Assembly: GCA_003519545.1 (NCBI GenBank)
Contig: DOWN01000109.1
Span: 1 to 25,968 of the forward strand
Direction: 5' to 3'
Length of the DNA: 25,968 bases
DNA from: Bacteroidota bacterium
GTDB taxonomy: Bacteria > Bacteroidota > Ignavibacteria > Tepidaquicellales > Tepidaquicellaceae
In this document: positions 24,105-25,968 of the stretch, piece after piece
How positions within the stretch are numbered: the stretch's first letter is position 1
Layout of the letters: each line of letters starts with the position of its first letter
Translations under genes and position numbers: made by a program
Notes under the pieces: model-generated
Database searches by the model: none
Told to the model about the DNA's origin: nothing
What the model saw: the letters and a program-made list of their open reading frames with translations, nothing else

Positions 24105-25877
24105 TTACTTCACAAGCAACATACTCTTTGTAATCTTTTCGCTGCCGTTTGTAATACTGTAGAAATAAATTCCGCTTGATAAATTCTCAGCGTTAAAATT
24201 AACTTCATAAACTCCCGCAGAAAGATTTTCATTTACCAATGTATTAACTTCCCTTCCTAAATTATCATAAACCTTTAATGTTACCATTCCGCTTTTATTT
24301 AAATCGAATTTAATCTTTGTCGTTGGATTAAAAGGGTTAGGAAAGTTTTGTGATAAATCAAATTTGCCGGGTAAGTTTGTTCCTATTTGTTTTATACTTA
24401 CAGGCCCAAGTGTTCCGTCCGGTTTCAAATTCTGCACGAATAATGTTCCGTTACCCATCATTCCGAATCTCGTATCCTGCCATGCTGATACAAGCATTCC
24501 CTGAGGATTCATCGCTGCATTTATATAATCTTTAAAACTTACAACCGAACTCATTAACACAGGAGATCCACCCCACTGCATTACTCCGCTTGGTCCTGTT
24601 CTGAATCCATAAATTAAATCTCTTATTGGTCCCGGCACTTCTTGTCCGTATGTTACTGTAACATTCGTATCACCGTTATTAAAACAATTTATATATGCAA
24701 CCTGTGAATTTATCAACTGACCAAATGCTCTTCCTGTATCACTCCATAATCTTTGACCTGCTGAGTTTATCCTCTGACCATAAACTGTCTGAAAATCCTG
24801 CGTTGCCGCATCAGCATCAACAAAAAATGTATATATATCGTTGTTGTTCGGATTGATTGCAGAGAATGGTTCTATATGAATTCTTGAACTATTGGTAGAT
24901 AAATTAACTCCGTTGTTAGAATATATCTGTGTTCCGTCTGATGAATATCTCTGAATACCTGATGAAATGTTTTGTAATCCTGTTGTATGGAAAAATGAAA
25001 TAACAATTCCGTTGTTTTTATCTGAGATTACTTCAGGTACCATATAAATAGGTACTGTGTTTCCCATAGCACTATAAACTGTTTTAGGTGTTGATCCCCA
25101 AACCGCTGTTCCTGCTGAATTATATTTCATACAATGAACTGAAATATTATCAGGTACAAAACTTCCTACTGTATCTTTTGGTCCATAAACCCAACTGACA
25201 ATAAAATTACCGGCATCAGAAGCAACAATGTTTGGATATTGATATCTCTTTCCGTCAGGTGATTGAATACTAATTGCTGATGGATATTGAGGAACTCCCG
25301 CTGAATTTATTCTTTGAATTTTAACCCAGGATGTTTTTGTTGGTTCAAAGAAATACCACCATGCAAAAGCAACTGAACCGTCAGTCAATACAGCAGCTTT
25401 GGGCCACATCTGATATCTTGATGTTTCACCTGTTAAAGCAACTCCATCAGGTCCCCATAAAAATGCTCCTGCGGGAGAAATTTTATATGCATACGGATTA
25501 ACAGTAGTATCAGCCATTGTTGATGCTCTCTTATCTGAAAATACCAAAATCGCATTGTTAGATCCGTCTGTTACTAATGAGTAATCACCTAACCAACTGT
25601 TTTGTGGTTTATCACTGATTAATAATCCGTCAGCACCGAATTGTTTTACTCCAAATCTGTCAAATCTCTGAAGATATGCTTTTAACTGACCATTTCCTCT
25701 TCCGTCAAACCAGGAAACATAAAAACCACCGTCAGGTGAAGAAGCTATCTTAGGTAATAACTGTGTATTGTTAAGACTTATTACACTAAGGTTTTCCATT
25801 GGATTCGATGACCATTGTGAATATAGGTTTCCCGATACCAATAGAAAAAACAAAAGAAGTTTAATTGTTTTTTTCAT
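24105..25877 (-). CDS. Secreted protein with T9SS type A sorting domain
   Basis: 590 aa. A signal peptide (about 1-20, LVSGNLYSQW) precedes a long region of repeats that resemble beta-propeller blades. Recurrent phrases are SPDGGFYVSWFDGRGNGQ, AFAWWYFFEP, GNFIVSWVYGPKD and MLVSAWQDTRFG (V/I-x-W-x-D-x-R type), interleaved with QRINSAG- or RFDRFG-like turns. The last 80 residues (511-590) are a canonical type A sorting domain: NFPNPFNPTTKIKFDL, KVYDNLGREVNTLV, SAGVYEVNFNAENLSSGIY, and the basic tail KITKSMLLVK. It is exported by Sec and then by the type IX system. No catalytic motif is recognised, so its role is unknown. It shares the terminator at 24045-24080 with the convergent barrel gene. 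The 91 nt upstream hold no visible gene. Confidence 0.88.
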   Translation of the reverse strand: MKKTIKLLLFFLLVSGNLYSQWSSNPMENLSVISLNNTQLLPKIASSPDGGFYVSWFDGRGNGQLKAYLQRFDRFGVKQFGADGLLISDKPQNSWLGDYSLVTDGSNNAILVFSDKRASTMADTTVNPYAYKISPAGAFLWGPDGVALTGETSRYQMWPKAAVLTDGSVAFAWWYFFEPTKTSWVKIQRINSAGVPQYPSAISIQSPDGKRYQYPNIVASDAGNFIVSWVYGPKDTVGSFVPDNISVHCMKYNSAGTAVWGSTPKTVYSAMGNTVPIYMVPEVISDKNNGIVISFFHTTGLQNISSGIQRYSSDGTQIYSNNGVNLSTNSSRIHIEPFSAINPNNNDIYTFFVDADAATQDFQTVYGQRINSAGQRLWSDTGRAFGQLINSQVAYINCFNNGDTNVTVTYGQEVPGPIRDLIYGFRTGPSGVMQWGGSPVLMSSVVSFKDYINAAMNPQGMLVSAWQDTRFGMMGNGTLFVQNLKPDGTLGPVSIKQIGTNLPGKFDLSQNFPNPFNPTTKIKFDLNKSGMVTLKVYDNLGREVNTLVNENLSAGVYEVNFNAENLSSGIYFYSITNGSEKITKSMLLVK

Positions 25878-25968
25878 ATTATTTTATTGGATTTGTTAGC
25901 TATTAAGAATATTAAATTAAAATACTTTAAGATTTTTAAAAGGTAATTTTTTGAGGTATGAATTTTTA

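Overview
This is an AT-rich (roughly one third G+C by eye), gene-dense chromosomal segment. The likely host is a member of the Bacteroidota/Chlorobi superphylum, most plausibly Ignavibacteria or a close relative. The indicators are two secreted proteins ending in type A type-IX-secretion sorting domains with the 'NPFNP' motif, DUF6029-like and HhH-fused outer-membrane barrels, an Omp28-like lipoprotein, a SusC-type TonB receptor, the PIN-PhoH fusion, and one possible TTG/TATATTG promoter of Bacteroidota type. No rRNA, tRNA, insertion sequence, integrase or CRISPR array was seen. The phylum call is inference from protein style, not from a marker gene.

Layout. (1) 75-6560, plus strand: a compact run of five genes with gaps of 7-40 nt. 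It encodes a TlpA-like periplasmic thioredoxin, a DUF6029-like outer-membrane barrel, an Omp28-like CxxC lipoprotein, a helix-hairpin-helix protein that appears to carry a C-terminal barrel (TTG start, preceded by a hairpin), and PIN-PhoH. (2) 6569-8541, minus strand: an accessory-looking patch holding a RES toxin and Xre/MbcA/ParS-like antitoxin pair, a 237-nt spacer with a perfect 28-bp palindrome and a separate inverted repeat at the antitoxin start, and an FRG-domain protein. The FRG gene abuts yifB and looks co-transcribed with der-yifB. (3) 8543-11449, minus strand: YifB/ComM-type AAA ATPase and the Der GTPase, each with a local oddity. (4) 11573-14837, plus strand: a CaCA-family Ca2+/Na+ antiporter overlapping a TonB-dependent receptor. 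(5) 14840-16117, minus strand: an Asp-box repeat protein with a T9SS tail. (6) 16172-20586, minus strand: a tight four-gene operon of ABC ATPase, FtsX-like permease with a histidine-rich loop, DUF3299 protein and a half-length CarB. (7) 20652-22316, minus strand: a lone NuoG-like subunit followed by a strong terminator that sits almost against the ABC operon start. (8) 22596-23975, plus strand: an apparently highly expressed outer-membrane protein (all 25 arginines are AGA). It faces a T9SS-sorted secreted protein (24105-25877, minus) across a bidirectional terminator.

How the parts work together. Much of the window is cell-envelope biology: periplasmic thiol chemistry, barrels, T9SS cargo, a TonB receptor and a probable metal-linked ABC system. 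Housekeeping genes (der, yifB, phoH, carB half, nuoG) are interleaved. The most notable observations are three. CarB lacks its entire N-terminal half, with an in-frame stop just upstream, and is embedded in a DUF3299/His-rich ABC operon that resembles a zinc-responsive system. The RES-Xre plus FRG patch has structured spacer DNA. The HhH motif is placed on an exported outer-membrane protein. I did not find a clearly new multi-gene system; the RES/Xre/FRG patch and the ABC-DUF3299-CarB operon are the best candidates for follow-up.
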